From Aldrovandia affinis (lineage: Eukaryota > Chordata > Actinopteri > Notacanthiformes > Halosauridae), in the NCBI GenBank assembly GCA_029706075.1, contig JAINUG010000020.1, positions 3,921,625-3,985,624 of the forward strand: a stretch of DNA of 64,000 nt, read 5' to 3'. The position numbers and the translations under genes are program-made. Shown in pieces: positions 47,801 through 57,700 of this stretch (the stretch's first letter is position 1; every line of letters begins with the position of its first letter). The notes under the pieces are model-generated. The model was not told the DNA's origin, made no database searches, and saw nothing but the letters and a program-made list of their open reading frames with translations.

Positions 47801-50800
47801 ATCTCCTACAGAATGATCTGCTTGATCCCAACCAACCAGGCTTCAAGGTGGGTCACTCTACTGAAACTGCTCTGTTCGTGGTCATGAAGGATCTCCACTT
47901 GGCGAAGACTCAATCAGCTCTGTCCTCCTCCTGCTCAACCTATCGGCTGCATTTCATACCATTGACCACTAGATCCTGCTCATTTCTCACCGAGATGGGA
48001 ATCTCCGGATCTTCACTAGTGTAAGAAATACGGCAGCACTCTGATCTTGATGAAGTGATCCCAGTGCTTCGGGCCCAGCAAATTCCTACGGTCCAATTAC
48101 TTTAGGGCCGTTCTCTTTAGCATTACCCTGCCTCTACGCAGAACTACAGAACACTGCCTCAGTACGTCGAGCACAGTATTCCTAGGACCCAGCTGCTTTA
48201 GGATCCACAAATTCCAGTACTTTGTAATTACAACTCCTCCTGCCAGTTACCAAATAAAGTTCCCAAACAGAGTGTCCTTTTAATGCTTAGATTCTTTAAA
48301 AGAGGGGATACTTCCTATTTTAAAACCAGCGCTTTAAAGAAAGAAACCAATTTCTTACCTTTACCTTAATTTTATTTGGAAATTCCCTCCTGGCTGGCTC
48401 ACCAATTGTAAGAAATATGGCAGCACTTTGATCTTGATGAAGAAGGTTTTATTTCGGTAGCGACAGTAACAAAGTAAATGACAGGTAATACAAGAATACC
48501 AGCAAGCACTCTGGACTCAGCAGAGTTCGTCTGAATGTCCTTCTCCCAACTGAATGACTCTAAATACTATTTTCGGCTTTGTTCTTCTGAGGTGGGAAAC
48601 AGAAATGTGTATTTGGAAATAATGTGATTGATTTAGAGAAGCCAGTGTCTGGCCTCCCTAAATCAATCAGTCTGCTCATCACTAGGGGGTGTCTGATTGA
48701 TTCAGTTCCCGGGGCCTAGCCAGGAAACAGTCTATTGTATTGCTAATCAAGTCTACATGGTTGGCCTGAGTAGCCGTTTGATCACCTATCCATGTATTCT
48801 ACTGACCATTGTTGGTTTCAGGAGTTTCTCTCTCTTCCTCTTGATCACCTATTCACATTCCAATTACTGTCTCCATTTGGCCGCACAGATCCCTTGTAAT
48901 TGTGATATGATAATGCTTACAGTTCAATATCTTACAGTAGCATGGTTTGAATCGTACCTGGCTGAGAAGTCCTACCAGGTGGCCTGGAGAGGATCCCTCT
49001 CCTCTCCCCACACCCTCTCTACCGGTGTCCCGCAGGGCTTGCTGCTAGACCCCCTCCTATTCTCCCCGTATACCAAGTCACTCGGTTCTGTCATCTCTGC
49101 TCATGGTTTTTCATATCACTGTTATGCTGATGACAGTCAACTCTTTTTGTCCTTCTCTCCTTCTGAAACCCAGATACCGGCATGTATCTCTGCATGCCTG
49201 GCAGACATCTCTGCTTGGATGTCCACCCACCACCTGAAGCTGAACCTGGGGAAGACCGAGCTGCTCTTTCTCCCAGCGAAGAGCTCCCCGATGATTGATG
49301 CCTCAATCACAGTAGAAGGCTCTATAGCAATGGTCCCCAACCTTTTTAAGCTCAATATCACTTTTAGAATCTAAATGCAGCACAAGATCTACTCAATATC
49401 ACGGTTTTCGGTATATCGCGGCATCAGTTTTTTAAAAACAGTATATAAATCTGCAAAGAGCCATACAATGAACAGATCGATTCATTTTAATTGAAAAATA
49501 AAACTCCTTGTAATTGTATGTTTAAATAAATTTAAATAATTCACTTTGCGAATTAATCAACATTTAGCTTTATTGCGTTATCAGCTTTTCGGATCTAGTA
49601 CCTACCTACTCACTTTTTCCATTGTGGCATAATGTGAAGGATAATGGTTTGACTTGTTCCCTCTGGCCATTACATGTTTCTCACATTCTCTACAGATGGG
49701 AGATCCGTTCTCAACAACAACACATACTGTTTTCTGAATCGAAAGTGAGTCCACACGGATGAACGAGTTCGCTTTTTGGGGGGCTATAATTCATCATTAC
49801 AGACCGCCTCAGCATCGGAATCAGCGTTGAACATCGCAAGTTTCATAAGGGACTGCAAACAGAGATTTATGCCATGTAGCTAGTTAGCTAATAACAGCTA
49901 CCTACCATTTCATTCATTTCCATTTATTTGACTGGGACAGTGCACATTGATAACATTTCTGTAAACGTGCTAGAATTGACATCTGTAGTCACTGAGCAGG
50001 CAGCTACCATGGTTGGGAAATGCGAGGGAGCTGTCTGCACGTGCGCAATCGACTTGTAAACAAAACAAAATGCAAGAACAGCCAAAGAGGGGGTGGGATT
50101 AAATTGCATTAGCAGACACTCCAGGTCCAGTATTATATTATTTAATATGGGTTATTTCAACATTTTAGTAGGGTAATGGTTTAATTTTTCCTCCCCGCAT
50201 GAAAATAGCTTTTGCCATATGATTTACTATCAAGGTATTATGTTAAGGTTATGATAGTAATAGTTCATATTTTAATATTGTGGTATACCGTCATACTGGT
50301 ATACCGTCACACCCTAATACACACATACAAGTACACATGCGCGTGGGCACAGCCACACACCCGTATGCCATGCATGCACTCACCTATTCTTAGTGTCATA
50401 CCTGTGCTTGAACAGTATCTGTGAGTGCAGTGAAGTCTGAGTCATAGTTTGAGATCCCCAGTCTTTGGCAGTCCGTCAGATGGGCATCTGTAAGACGTGC
50501 GCGATATTTGTTCTTGATGATCTTCAATTGTGAAAAAGCCATCTCACATAGGTATGTCTTTGTCCTTTGACGGAACCTTCAGTTTAATATCACTTTGCAT
50601 GGTGATGATTTCCATGTCAAGTCCACTGCTTTGTTCAAACACCTTCTGATATGTTGCTGTCAATTCTCCAATGTTCACTTAAAGAAAAGGATTTGAGATA
50701 AACATGACTATGCCTTGCATCTTATCCCCCTCCTGAAATAGTCTACTGAATTCCTTTTCAAATTTGTTCAGGTGGTCCCAGATTCTTTTTGGATGCAGTC

Positions 50801-53800
50801 TTTTCTGTTTGACCTGCTGCTGGAATTTCTCCAGATTTGGGAAGTGATCAAGGTGGTTGTTCTTCAACTGAGATCACCATAGGCCCAGTTTGGTCTTGAA
50901 TGCATTCACTGCACTGATCATGTGTGACAGGTCTCTGTCCCTTCTCTGCAGTTCGTGATTCAACTCGTTCAATTTTGACGTGAGGTCTGGAAGACACGCC
51001 AGGTCTAGCAACCACGCAGCATCTGACAGCTCGCTGCACATCTCATTTCTTGACTTGAGAAAGGTGTCCATTTCAGGGAAGTGGTCTAAAAATCTCTGAT
51101 GGACTTTTCCTCAACTTAACCACCTCACACCTGCGTGTAGAATTAGTTCACCATAGGCGTCGTCGAGCTCATCAAGCAACGATTTGAACAGGCGATGTTG
51201 CAGCGCTCTGGCACAAACTGAGTTGACAATCTTGACATTACATGAGAAAAGTCAATAACTTTGCTTGCGAACAATTGTTGGTGGATAACGCAGTGATAAT
51301 TAATAACTGACAGGAATTTGGGATCATCTCTGCAAAGTGCAATGAAGCCTGCATTGACACCTAGCATGGATGGTGCACCATCAATTGTGATTGAAACAAG
51401 TTTATTGATCTGAATGTTTTTCTCTGCCACGTACCTTTTGAATTCGTTGTAGATATCTTCACCCCTTGTCCTCAATTTCAATAGCAGGAGGGTGAGAAAG
51501 TCTTTGAAAAGAGTGACTGTTGGGCTTTCAAAATCCCCTTTAACTGCTCAACTTTCTTTGTCCGAATAGCGCTGTTTAAGGTGAAAGTGTCTTGAAATTT
51601 GGCATGGATTGTCATATGATGCAACTCCGCTACAATCTGGTGACAGATAAGACAAACTCGTGTCTTTGAAATTCCTAAAAAGAAATTCACTTTCCCATTC
51701 CTGGTGTAAATTGTAGGTTTTTGCCCTCTTCTTTGACGGTCCTTCTTCACTTGTCATTATTATTTTTTAATTTTAATTGTAATTTCTAAATTGACACAAA
51801 ATGAATGAAAATAAATTCCAGCGACAGATCTTTGAGCGTGATTCTGACAACAGGCAGAGCGGACTATGGCGGCCACAGCAGTTCAGAGAAAGAATTATAG
51901 ATGAATAATTGGTTCATTTAAATATAAAGAATTCCTGCTTGGCCCACAGACTTTTTGTGCATACTGGTAGCTTTTTCACACTCCACAGCAGTCTGCATTG
52001 GCCATAGCCGCCATCAGTTATATACACAACCCCTATGCAGAATGCTTTTACCACTCTCGCTATACATTTTAAAAATTGGACAAGACCGACTTCTCAAACC
52101 TCTGCGATCAACCTGCCGATTGCAATCGACTGGTTGGAGACCACTGCTCTGTAGTGTCTCCATCCCAGGCTGCCAGGAACCTTGGAGTGACTCTGGACGA
52201 CCAAATGTGCTTCTCTTTGCACATTGCTGCGATCACCTGGGCCTACCTATTCTCCCTTCACAACATACGGAGAATTCGCCCCACAACACCTGGTCCAGGC
52301 TTTGGTAATCTCACATCTGGACTACAGCAATTCCTTGCTGGCAGGCTTACAGGCCTGTGCCATGAAGCCACTGCAACTAGTGCAGAATGCCGCCGCATGC
52401 CTAGTTTTCAACCAACCCAAATTCACACATCACTCCACTACTCATCACACTGCATTGGCTCCCTATTGCAGCACGTATTACATTTAAAGCACTGGTACTG
52501 GCATATCAGGCCGCTAGGGGAACCGCTCCCTTCTACCTCCAGACACTCATCACACCCTACACCCCAGCCAGACCCCTCCGCTTTGCCTTGTGGACTTGCC
52601 TCTTCTCTGTCCTGACCCCTTGGTGGTGGAATGATCTTCCGCACCCGGTCAGGACCGCAGAATCACTGGCCATCTTCCACAAAACTAAAAACCCACCTCT
52701 TTAGACTCCACTACCACTGATTCTATACATTAATTAACTGCCATCACCACTTGTTTAAAAATGTAAAACAATTAAAAATACTACCTTTTCTTTCCCAGTG
52801 TTACAGGTACGGTGTGCAGCTGCCAACATGATTAATCTTACCATGTATAAATGCACTTTTTGTAAGTCGCTCTGGATAAGAGCACCTGCTAAATGCCTAA
52901 AATGTCAAATGTAGCACATCAGATTGATGACTCTACATTGCTATGCAGTGTTAAAAATGGGTTAAATATTGTGAAGGGCATTTCCCCTTTGGCAAATAAC
53001 TTACATTTAAAATAGTTTTTTAAATGACCGGATGGCATCTTCATTGGCCAGTCTTACAGAACGGTGGTTCTCTGTGGCTCAGTTGGTAGAGCACAGCGTT
53101 GGCAACGCTTAGGTTGTGGGTTCAATCCCCACTGGGGCCACATATACTGAAAATGTATGCATTCACTACTGTAAGTCGCTTTGGATAAAAGAGTCTGCTA
53201 AATGGCGTATATTAGAACATTAATGTTCGCTCGCACTCACACTCGCTATGTGAAATGGGAAATTTCTGACAACTGCCTGAGTTTCAACCATCTCTGCATA
53301 CTGTCAGGTGGTATGAAATGTTTCCATTTCTGGGAGAACTGTCTGTACCCAGCTTCAGCTGAAATGGTCAGCAGGCGAAATGGAAGACATTTTCCCTCTT
53401 TTGCACTAGCATAAACTTAGTGGCACACACCAAACGAAACTGAAACAGACACAGGAGAGAATGCGAGCATCCCAAATGCAACCAAATAATCAATGCAGAG
53501 CCCTGCTATTTGAATTGCGTCATTTTGTTTTTAAATAAAACATTCATATCATTTTTAAAAAAGGTCATTGTAGTTTTACCTGGTTTTCGCCTCGGTCCGG
53601 CTTCTTGACAGAGCCCATTTTGCTATCAGCGCGGGTCAAACGCCTGGCTGAGCCCTCTGCCTGATAAACCAAGCAAATACAAAAACAAAGAAACTCAGCA
53701 CAGAACACTGCAGCATTCACCTGTTGCCAAAGTGTGCTTGTGACCTCGATTTTTTTATTTTTTTAAAGAGACTGGAAAGCACTGGTGAGGAAGCAATTTG

Positions 53801-55878
53801 TACCAGAAAATATCTTTGTCAGGGAGAAACCAAATTTGGAGAAGAAAATGGCTCTACACTTATGGGAGGGCTCTTTCGGTGGGCATGTATTAATAGAACT
53901 AATCTCAATCAAATAGAAACATTCAGCCTTTCTGCTGTTTCCAAGTCCATACATTTCACCTAGGCCTGTCTGCATGGTGGGAGGGAGGGATAAACAAAGG
54001 AAACTCACACAGCTCGCCAACCCATGCATGTGAAATATAGCTATGTTACACAGACACACAACAGTGAGGTGATTCATACATCAAATGTGAAGTAATTCAT
54101 AAATGAAATGTGCCATTAGATATGAGCCTTTAAAAGGAATACATTTTATTGTACGTTTAATCACATCAGCATGTAAAAGCACAGTGCGACTAACCTAAAT
54201 GGAAATTTGTCAGACAGGTTAACTCCAATTCTGCAAGACTTACTTGAGTACATCGCTACATGCATGAAAACCTTACAACAATAACAATAATGGTAATGTT
54301 TCCCACCCTTACACAAACAAATGCACCGACACACAAACATGCAACTGCCACAGGAAGAGTGAAGGGCTCAATCCAGTCATACCCAATGCAAAATGGTATT
54401 AATTTAATCTCTACTTGTCATTCAGCACTATAAAAGCTTGGGGCTAATAGAATTTAGATAGATCCTGTTCCGAAAAGCACACTCATTACATTTATTTCAA
54501 TTAAATTAATGTAACACTAAGTGATATTCGTCACTTAACGCCACATGATTCGGGATAAACCCTGAACGACACTGCTTCTTACTTAGGACTTCATCATGAC
54601 TTTAAATTGAGTCAGAGTTACCACGTGACTATACTGATTTAAATAGTGTCGTCAGACATATGCCAAGAAAACAAGAACACCGACCATACAATTCAGCAAT
54701 GAAGATTTTGAAAAGAAACAACCACATTTCTGAAGCTTAGCCCTGTTGAAAAAGCCCTCCGGGAAATGAGGAAGAATAGTTGATTTACAGTCCCATAAAT
54801 CAATGCGAAAGTAATCAAATGTGCCTGTAAAATCGAGTCTAGACACCTAATATCGAATACTCTGTTGGTCTTTTCTAGGACTAATCTAGTAATTCGACTA
54901 GGCTATGGTTATGGTTATGTCACTTGTATTAGCCTACATGTATTATGAAACGCTAGAGAAGTTGTCATGCCTGCGACGTTGAGTCCTGTACACTACATTC
55001 CGGTTTTTTCTAATATCACGTTTTGAGCAACTTTACGAACATGACCGGACAAGTGCACACCTTTAACAGCAGATAACTGCTAGATCTATGAATACAGTCG
55101 CTCCACAAACAATGGGTGATTAATACGACTGCCTAGTCAAGGCCAACTTAAGATAAACACACTGCAAGACTAATTTCGTACAAACTAATGCTGGGGGTGT
55201 GCGAACCTCTGTCCAGTGGAAGTTGAGGTTGTACGCACGTACATCTAACTTGACTGTGCTCAGACAAGTGAAGCGGTTTTCCGGTAAAGTACGCCTGGTT
55301 ATGTCATTTCCCCTAAAAGTTAAAACCAATCTGACACTGTGATCCCTTTTCAGCTGAGGTTTTGGTGTAGGCTAAACGAACCATTTTTTATTTAACCCGA
55401 AAAAGGTTTCGTCCGTTTTCACATGACACCGAATGTTTCTGTGAGTTTCCTTATACAAGTTAAACCACTCAAACAGGTCGACCTACAGCTGTAACATCAC
55501 ACCACAACCATGAAATGCACATATTGTATCTTCAACCCGAACACTTCCCGTCAAATACCATTCGCTATATTTAGTCGTCTAGCTGTAACAGAAACAGAAA
55601 CAAGAAACAGACCATAAACATAACCAGGCAACAATGGCAAAAAGAACAGGCTAGATACAAGTATGCTAACAGATTTTCGCTTTCTTTCACTAAATCAACC
55701 TATGAATTATTTTTGACTTGTCTTATATGATTGCGCTGGATTTACATGTTTTAATAAAACAAGATAGGCTTGTTTTATTCGATTAGATAAACCTAGCGCC
55801 TTGCCTAAAATCTTGCCATAAAATGCAATTGTCTCTCACCTCCTTGATTAAGTGCCGAAGGGACTCATCTTCACTCAT
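35820..55878 (-). CDS. LRRFIP-like coiled-coil protein, spliced
   Basis: Minus-strand exons that I can connect, all phase 0 with AG/GT borders, are 55878-55840 ([13 protein letters not shown]), 53660-53580, 40024-39989, 38929-38768, 38627-38523 and 36608-35820. The total is at least 409 residues. Residues 1-40 are charged ([15 protein letters not shown]). The 54-codon and 35-codon exons form one coiled coil with [20 protein letters not shown], which aligns with the LRRFIP1/2 coiled coil (FMYQVDTLKDMLLELEEQ). The last exon encodes 262 acidic, Pro/Glu-rich residues, including [17 protein letters not shown], and ends DSCVVS. LRRFIP proteins bind Flightless-I and act in signalling and transcription. 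Whether this protein does is inference. It is not a plain orthologue of LRRFIP1 or LRRFIP2, since the N-terminal MRELERQQKE-type region is missing. Further small exons may hide in the transposon-filled 13.5-kb third gap (40024-53580). Only the last exon and coiled-coil exons are strongly supported. Confidence 0.6.
36660..37080 (+). repeat. SINE family II, near full length
   Basis: The head GGGGTGGCTCATCCTGTTAA and GCCCCACGGTCTGGTATCGA (box B-like) are followed by GCAATGCATAATTGGGGG, CCTGCTGGTCAATGGGGC, GAAAAGAAGCGGTGACTGAC and TTTCGGAGGAGGACACATG. The 3' module is GACATTCCAAATTGGAAGAA plus AAAGGGG. It sits in the last intron of the LRRFIP-like gene. It defines the family for the copies at 17335 and 25766 and the fragments at 17125, 31080 and 37310. 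Confidence 0.82.
37310..37470 (-). repeat. SINE family II 3' fragment
   Basis: TTCTCTCCCAATTTGAAAATGG at the left and GTTCTCCTCTGAGGCGCATG at the right mirror the 3' module of the copy at 36660. A short stretch resembling an L2 tail word (TAAATGCTTAAAATGT) lies inside at about 37370. Confidence 0.5.
39040..39822. mobile_element. hAT-like MITE, 783 bp
   Basis: The left end TAGGGCTGTGACG and the right end, whose reverse complement is TAGGGGTGTGACGGTATACC, are flanked by GTATAAAG (39032-39039) and GTATAAAC (39823-39830). That is an 8-bp duplication with one change. A related copy without its left end lies at 49390-50313, sharing ATCACGGTTTTCGGTATATC, the GAGTCCACACGGATGA block and ACAGACCGCCTCAGCATCGG. 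No transposase is present. It lies in the intron just 5' of the main coiled-coil exon of the LRRFIP-like gene. Confidence 0.85.
40774..41903 (-). mobile_element. Tc1/mariner element 4
   Basis: The right end has CCAGGCAGTG before TA. The left end has CTGCCCATCC after TA, with a poly-C interruption, and AAAAAGTCAC inward matching GTGACTTTTTTTT on the right. The transposase is on the minus strand. At 1.13 kb it is slightly short. Confidence 0.85.
41008..41743 (-). pseudogene. Tc1-like transposase, broken
   Basis: The N-terminal frame (41743-41465) has [20 protein letters not shown] and [20 protein letters not shown], the HTH region, followed by [20 protein letters not shown]. The second frame (41454-41008) has [45 protein letters not shown] with the first Asp, [14 protein letters not shown] and [12 protein letters not shown]. 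One frame change separates them. Downstream, the second Asp and the Glu motif regions are decayed. Confidence 0.85.
41905..42829. other. Intronic, unclassified, gene-poor
   Basis: GGCCTCAGTATACTTCAAAC at about 41987 resembles an end or internal motif of an old DNA element, but I found no matching opposite end. The rest is TAGCTAGC-rich DNA. No coding evidence. Confidence 0.35.
42830..43400 (-). mobile_element. L1-like LINE, 3' end fragment
   Basis: On the minus strand, a frame from about 43396 to a stop at 43073 contains [58 protein letters not shown] and [13 protein letters not shown]. This is the C-terminal end of ORF2 in fish L1/Tx1-type LINEs. After the stop are about 200 bp of 3' sequence and A/T homopolymer runs at 42850-42890. 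It is heavily 5' truncated. Its upstream edge abuts a hAT transposase remnant without a stop between them. Confidence 0.7.
44432..44671. mobile_element. hAT MITE inside Tc1 element 5
   Basis: The ends CAGTGTTTCTCAA and TTGAGAAGCACTG are inverted. The exact 8-bp duplication CTCTACAC lies at 44424-44431 and 44672-44679. The body is GC-rich with G runs (GGGGCGCGCC, GGGGGGGCG). There is no coding capacity. The terminal motif is typical of Charlie-like hAT elements. Confidence 0.92.
44700..44817 (+). repeat. LINE 3' tail with TCTAA repeats
   Basis: GCATTTCGTTGTTTTGTGTT, GCAATGACAATAAAGTGAAT and then a (CTAAT)n tail of four units is the end of a non-LTR retrotransposon. Tc1 sequence resumes right after it (AATGTTCAATTGGGTTTAAG). 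The exact left edge is uncertain. Confidence 0.6.
44808..45670 (-). pseudogene. Tc1-like transposase, one frame change
   Basis: From 45670: [20 protein letters not shown] and a first HTH ([20 protein letters not shown]), GRPR-like hinge ([13 protein letters not shown]), second HTH ([20 protein letters not shown]), [30 protein letters not shown] with the first Asp. A second frame adds [34 protein letters not shown] with the second Asp and [13 protein letters not shown] with the catalytic Glu. The two frames overlap at 45092-45095. The C-terminal end is cut by the LINE-tail insertion near 44816. Nearly complete but inactive. Confidence 0.92.
46316..46518. mobile_element. hAT MITE inside L2 copy B
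   Basis: It is an almost perfect 203-bp palindrome. CAGGGGTCTCCAATCTTATC at the left is the reverse complement of the right end, and the arms extend over about 80 bp through GGTGCAGGTTTTTGTTCTAG. It is flanked by the exact 8-bp duplication GCCTAAAC at 46308-46315 and 46519-46526. No coding sequence. A related copy is at 62958-63073. Confidence 0.95.
46666..47733 (+). pseudogene. L2 endonuclease end and RT N-terminus
   Basis: Frame 46666-47181 contains [25 protein letters not shown] and [15 protein letters not shown]. The Asp-His pair in SDH is the end of the AP endonuclease fold. Frame 47194-47733 has [15 protein letters not shown], a Pro-rich linker, [30 protein letters not shown] and RNPADISNY, the start of the reverse transcriptase. 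The blocks match copy A and together give the best preserved N-terminal L2 sequence in the window. Confidence 0.85.
48020..48936. mobile_element. LTR-type element remnant (fossil)
   Basis: A 530-bp unit from 48407 to 48936 begins TGTAAG and ends CTTACA, as long terminal repeats do. A nearly identical copy of its first 36 bases sits at 48020, with about 350 bp of non-repeat sequence between. I read it as one whole terminal repeat plus a stub of the other and a little internal sequence. There is no coding capacity and it is broken. The family is not determined. It is younger than the L2 copy it interrupts. Confidence 0.5.
48937..49319 (+). pseudogene. L2 reverse transcriptase palm fragment
   Basis: The frame reads [76 protein letters not shown] and [14 protein letters not shown]. 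The YADD catalytic box and the LNLGKTEL motif are intact. It is open over its whole length and is interrupted at 49320 by the hAT insertion. Confidence 0.88.
49390..50313. mobile_element. MITE nested in the hAT element
   Basis: ATCACGGTTTTCGGTATATC near the start, the GTCCACACGGATGA block, ACAGACCGCCTCAGCATCGG and TACCGTCACACCCTA at the end all match the MITE at 39040-39822 in the same order. The first ~50 bp of the family are missing. A 100-bp insertion relative to the other copy lies around 49905-50010. Confidence 0.75.
50410..51757 (-). pseudogene. hAT transposase, GTF2IRD2-like, broken
   Basis: The N-terminal piece (51750-51478) has [20 protein letters not shown] with a zinc-binding CxxC and [16 protein letters not shown], typical of this hAT group. 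The middle (51481-51143) has [20 protein letters not shown] and [20 protein letters not shown], the RNase H-like core with the Asp of TIDGAPSM. Later pieces carry [12 protein letters not shown] and, near 50520-50430, [14 protein letters not shown], the C-terminal dimerisation region. Multiple frame changes make it inactive. Relatives were domesticated in mammals as GTF2IRD2, but nothing here suggests that. Confidence 0.85.
52155..52750 (+). pseudogene. L2 ORF2 C-terminal region, decayed
   Basis: Pieces such as [58 protein letters not shown] and WWNDLP-like sequence (TGGTGGAATGATCTTCC) match copy A at 3629-4288, but in shifting frames. The 3' tail follows to 52915. Confidence 0.82.
53066..53212 (+). 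repeat. tRNA-derived SINE with L2 tail
   Basis: The head GTGGCTCAGTTGGTAGAGCA (box A) and GTGGGTTCAATCCCCAC (box B) form a nearly complete tRNA-like fold. It is followed by ACATATACTGAAAATGTATG and the tail TGTAAGTCGCTTTGGATAAA plus AGAGTCTGCTAAATGGC. A second copy lies inverted at 62735-62886. The tail matches the L2 copies here. Confidence 0.92.
54078..55839. other. First intron of the LRRFIP-like gene
   Basis: This is part of the interval between exons 55840-55878 and 53580-53660. It holds no repeat I recognise and no supported gene. Minus frames at 54652-54846 and 55120-55329 have no domain. Confidence 0.45.
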
Positions 55879-57540
55879 TCCCCGAGAAAGTGTACGTTTT
55901 CTCGGTGTCCCCACTTTTTCCAAGGACCCGGAATGCATGCTTGAAGTACCACCAGTTTAAGATTCGCGTTTAAATGTATGTTGTTATTGTATATTATTAA
56001 TTTATAGCTACGGTTACACTTGGAGCCGCCCTTTGTTAAAGGATTGCCAGTAGGCGAAATATTGGAATGGAGTCTCGCCCAGTTTGTGGGAGGCTTTCAC
56101 CGAGTAACAACTGGGCGTAGCGTTTTCTCTCAGTGGTTGCTACACTCGTAACTTTCCACACAAGGGAGAATGGCGAATATTTTGTGTGTGTGGCAAAATG
56201 CCAGATATATTTTCTCCACTTTGCCAAGCTCTAATGCCAGACATAGCTATATGCCAACTGCTATGCGCATAAAGATATGCCTACTGTTATTAAAATAAGG
56301 TTTAATTTAGCCTGCAGAACACGCGAAATAAAACCGTTTCAGGAAACTGATGGCGAAACAGGTGGTCGGTGTCACACCATCTTGAGCCAAAAAACCACAG
56401 ACCAACTAGTATTAGCGTAGCATTGAAGCAGTATTAAATGCAAGTGGTATTACAACTTTGTGCTACTGGGTGGCATGCGTTGCAAAGTATTTCTAATGGA
56501 GAAGCTAGGAACAAATAAGAGCTTCAGCAAACAGATCTTGGCTGTAATTCAAGGACGTATGAAATCACTGCCGAGACAATTAATCCTCATTGGCTGTTAA
56601 ACTCGCATGAAACTGTAGCCAGATCGGAAATTCGTGGTATGCTCCTGGCCGTAAATAAGCGTCTTTCGGTGGTGCATAGATCCTCTATATAGGCCTACTA
56701 TATATATATTCTATAAAAATGTAATGCTATGTCATTACATTAAAAAATACAATTGTATATAATTATGTATTTGTAACTAGTATAGCTCATAAATATCCCT
56801 CGCCTTTTATGGCAGTCAGACATTTCTGCAATCGGTTTTAGGGAATAAATGAATGACCAGCTATGAAGAAGGTGACTCTGAAGCTCATCAGATGAAGTAA
56901 ACATAGCTTATCTCCTGTTTCCACAACACCTGATTAGCCGATGGAGCACGAATTAGTATACAAAAGCATATGAAATCCACACACTACTATTACTATTAAC
57001 TTCCCATATCATGAACATAGACTGCCAATATTCTGTATTTTCATTCATTTCTATAAATATCCCTTCATACAATTCCATACAATCACATATCCAACACTTA
57101 ACTACAACTCATATCCTTGGATAGTATTATTGGGGAGAGGACATCATTGATTGTAGTTTTGATTCTCAGAAATAACTATACAAATATTCTCTGCACTTTT
57201 GTTTCGGACTTGATTTGGAGGGGACATAGATGCTGTGAAGAACAGGGGGAAATTAATACATTTTCCTGATGACTGGGAATAACATTTAATCTTTACACAT
57301 TTGAAACCACAACACAAGCTGACTCACTGGAATTTATAGGTCACACTTCTTCATTTAACAAGCATATCATTTAAAAAATATCATTATAAAATGTAAAAAC
57401 TCTTCATAATGTCTGGTAACAGCCCTTGTTTCAATTACATTGTTCCGAGTCCAGACCATTTTGTTAATCCATCAGTAAGAAAATGTATACAGGGTGGTAG
57501 TAATACCTTTGCCATGTCCCACATTATTTATGTTCTAAGA
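55879..57540. other. Upstream region of minus gene, intergenic
   Basis: Just upstream of the start codon at 55878, TACACTTTCTCGG and a G/C-rich stretch (55900-55935) suggest the 5' UTR and promoter. No TATA box is clear. The rest shows a TA-rich tract at 56695-56765 and nothing recognisable. Confidence 0.4.
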
Positions 57541-57544
57541 TGCA

Positions 57545-57700
57545 GATACTTGTGTATGTCGGAAAGATAAAAAGACAACTGAAAATCCATATTTTGGAAC
57601 ACAAATCAGACTTTCACAGAAATGACTCTCAGACTCTGGTGGCCAGACACTTCTCTGTAGCTAACCACATGGCAGTATATAAACTTCCAAAGAAATGAGA
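57545..57700 (+). pseudogene. Penelope-like GIY-YIG fragment
   Basis: A frame starting near 57549 reads LVYVGKIKRQLKIHILEHKS, then SQTLVARHFSVANHMAV. YVGK..R.L..RI.EHK followed by VARHF...NH is the GIY-YIG endonuclease pattern at the C-terminus of Penelope-like retroelements. The region is short, with no reverse transcriptase upstream, so it is a fragment. A bacterial or host GIY-YIG gene is unlikely given the family-specific HF..ANH tail. Confidence 0.6.

Larger units (their letters stand above)
49328..52146 (-). mobile_element. hAT transposon inside L2 copy B
   Basis: The left end CAATGGTCCCCAACC and the right end (reverse complement CAGTGGTCTCCAACC) are flanked by CTCTATAG (49320-49327) and CTCTGTAG (52147-52154), an 8-bp duplication with one change. 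The 2.8-kb element carries a minus-strand transposase of the GTF2IRD2/ZBED5-like hAT group. It contains a further MITE at 49390-50313. L2 sequence continues across the site. Confidence 0.92.
46193..52915 (+). mobile_element. L2-clade LINE, copy B, three insertions
   Basis: L2 sequence is present in four blocks: 46193-46307 ([20 protein letters not shown], the EN start), 46527-48019 (EN end, linker and RT fingers), 48937-49319 (RT palm with YADD) and 52155-52915 (C-terminus and 3' tail). They are split by a hAT MITE (46316-46518), a fossil LTR element (48020-48936) and a hAT transposon (49328-52146). The tail has TGTAAGTCGCTCTGGATAAG. Frame stops occur, e.g. the TGA in the [12 protein letters not shown] block near 47731. 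It is oriented opposite to the host gene. Confidence 0.92.

Noticed and set aside
51478-51757. GTF2IRD2-like or ZBED-like host gene.
   Set aside because: The similarity is to hAT transposases. The region has multiple frame changes and is enclosed by hAT inverted ends and an 8-bp duplication.
53080-53147. tRNA-like fold that could be a real tRNA gene.
   Set aside because: It continues into an L2-type tail and a second copy exists at 62735-62886, so it is a SINE head.
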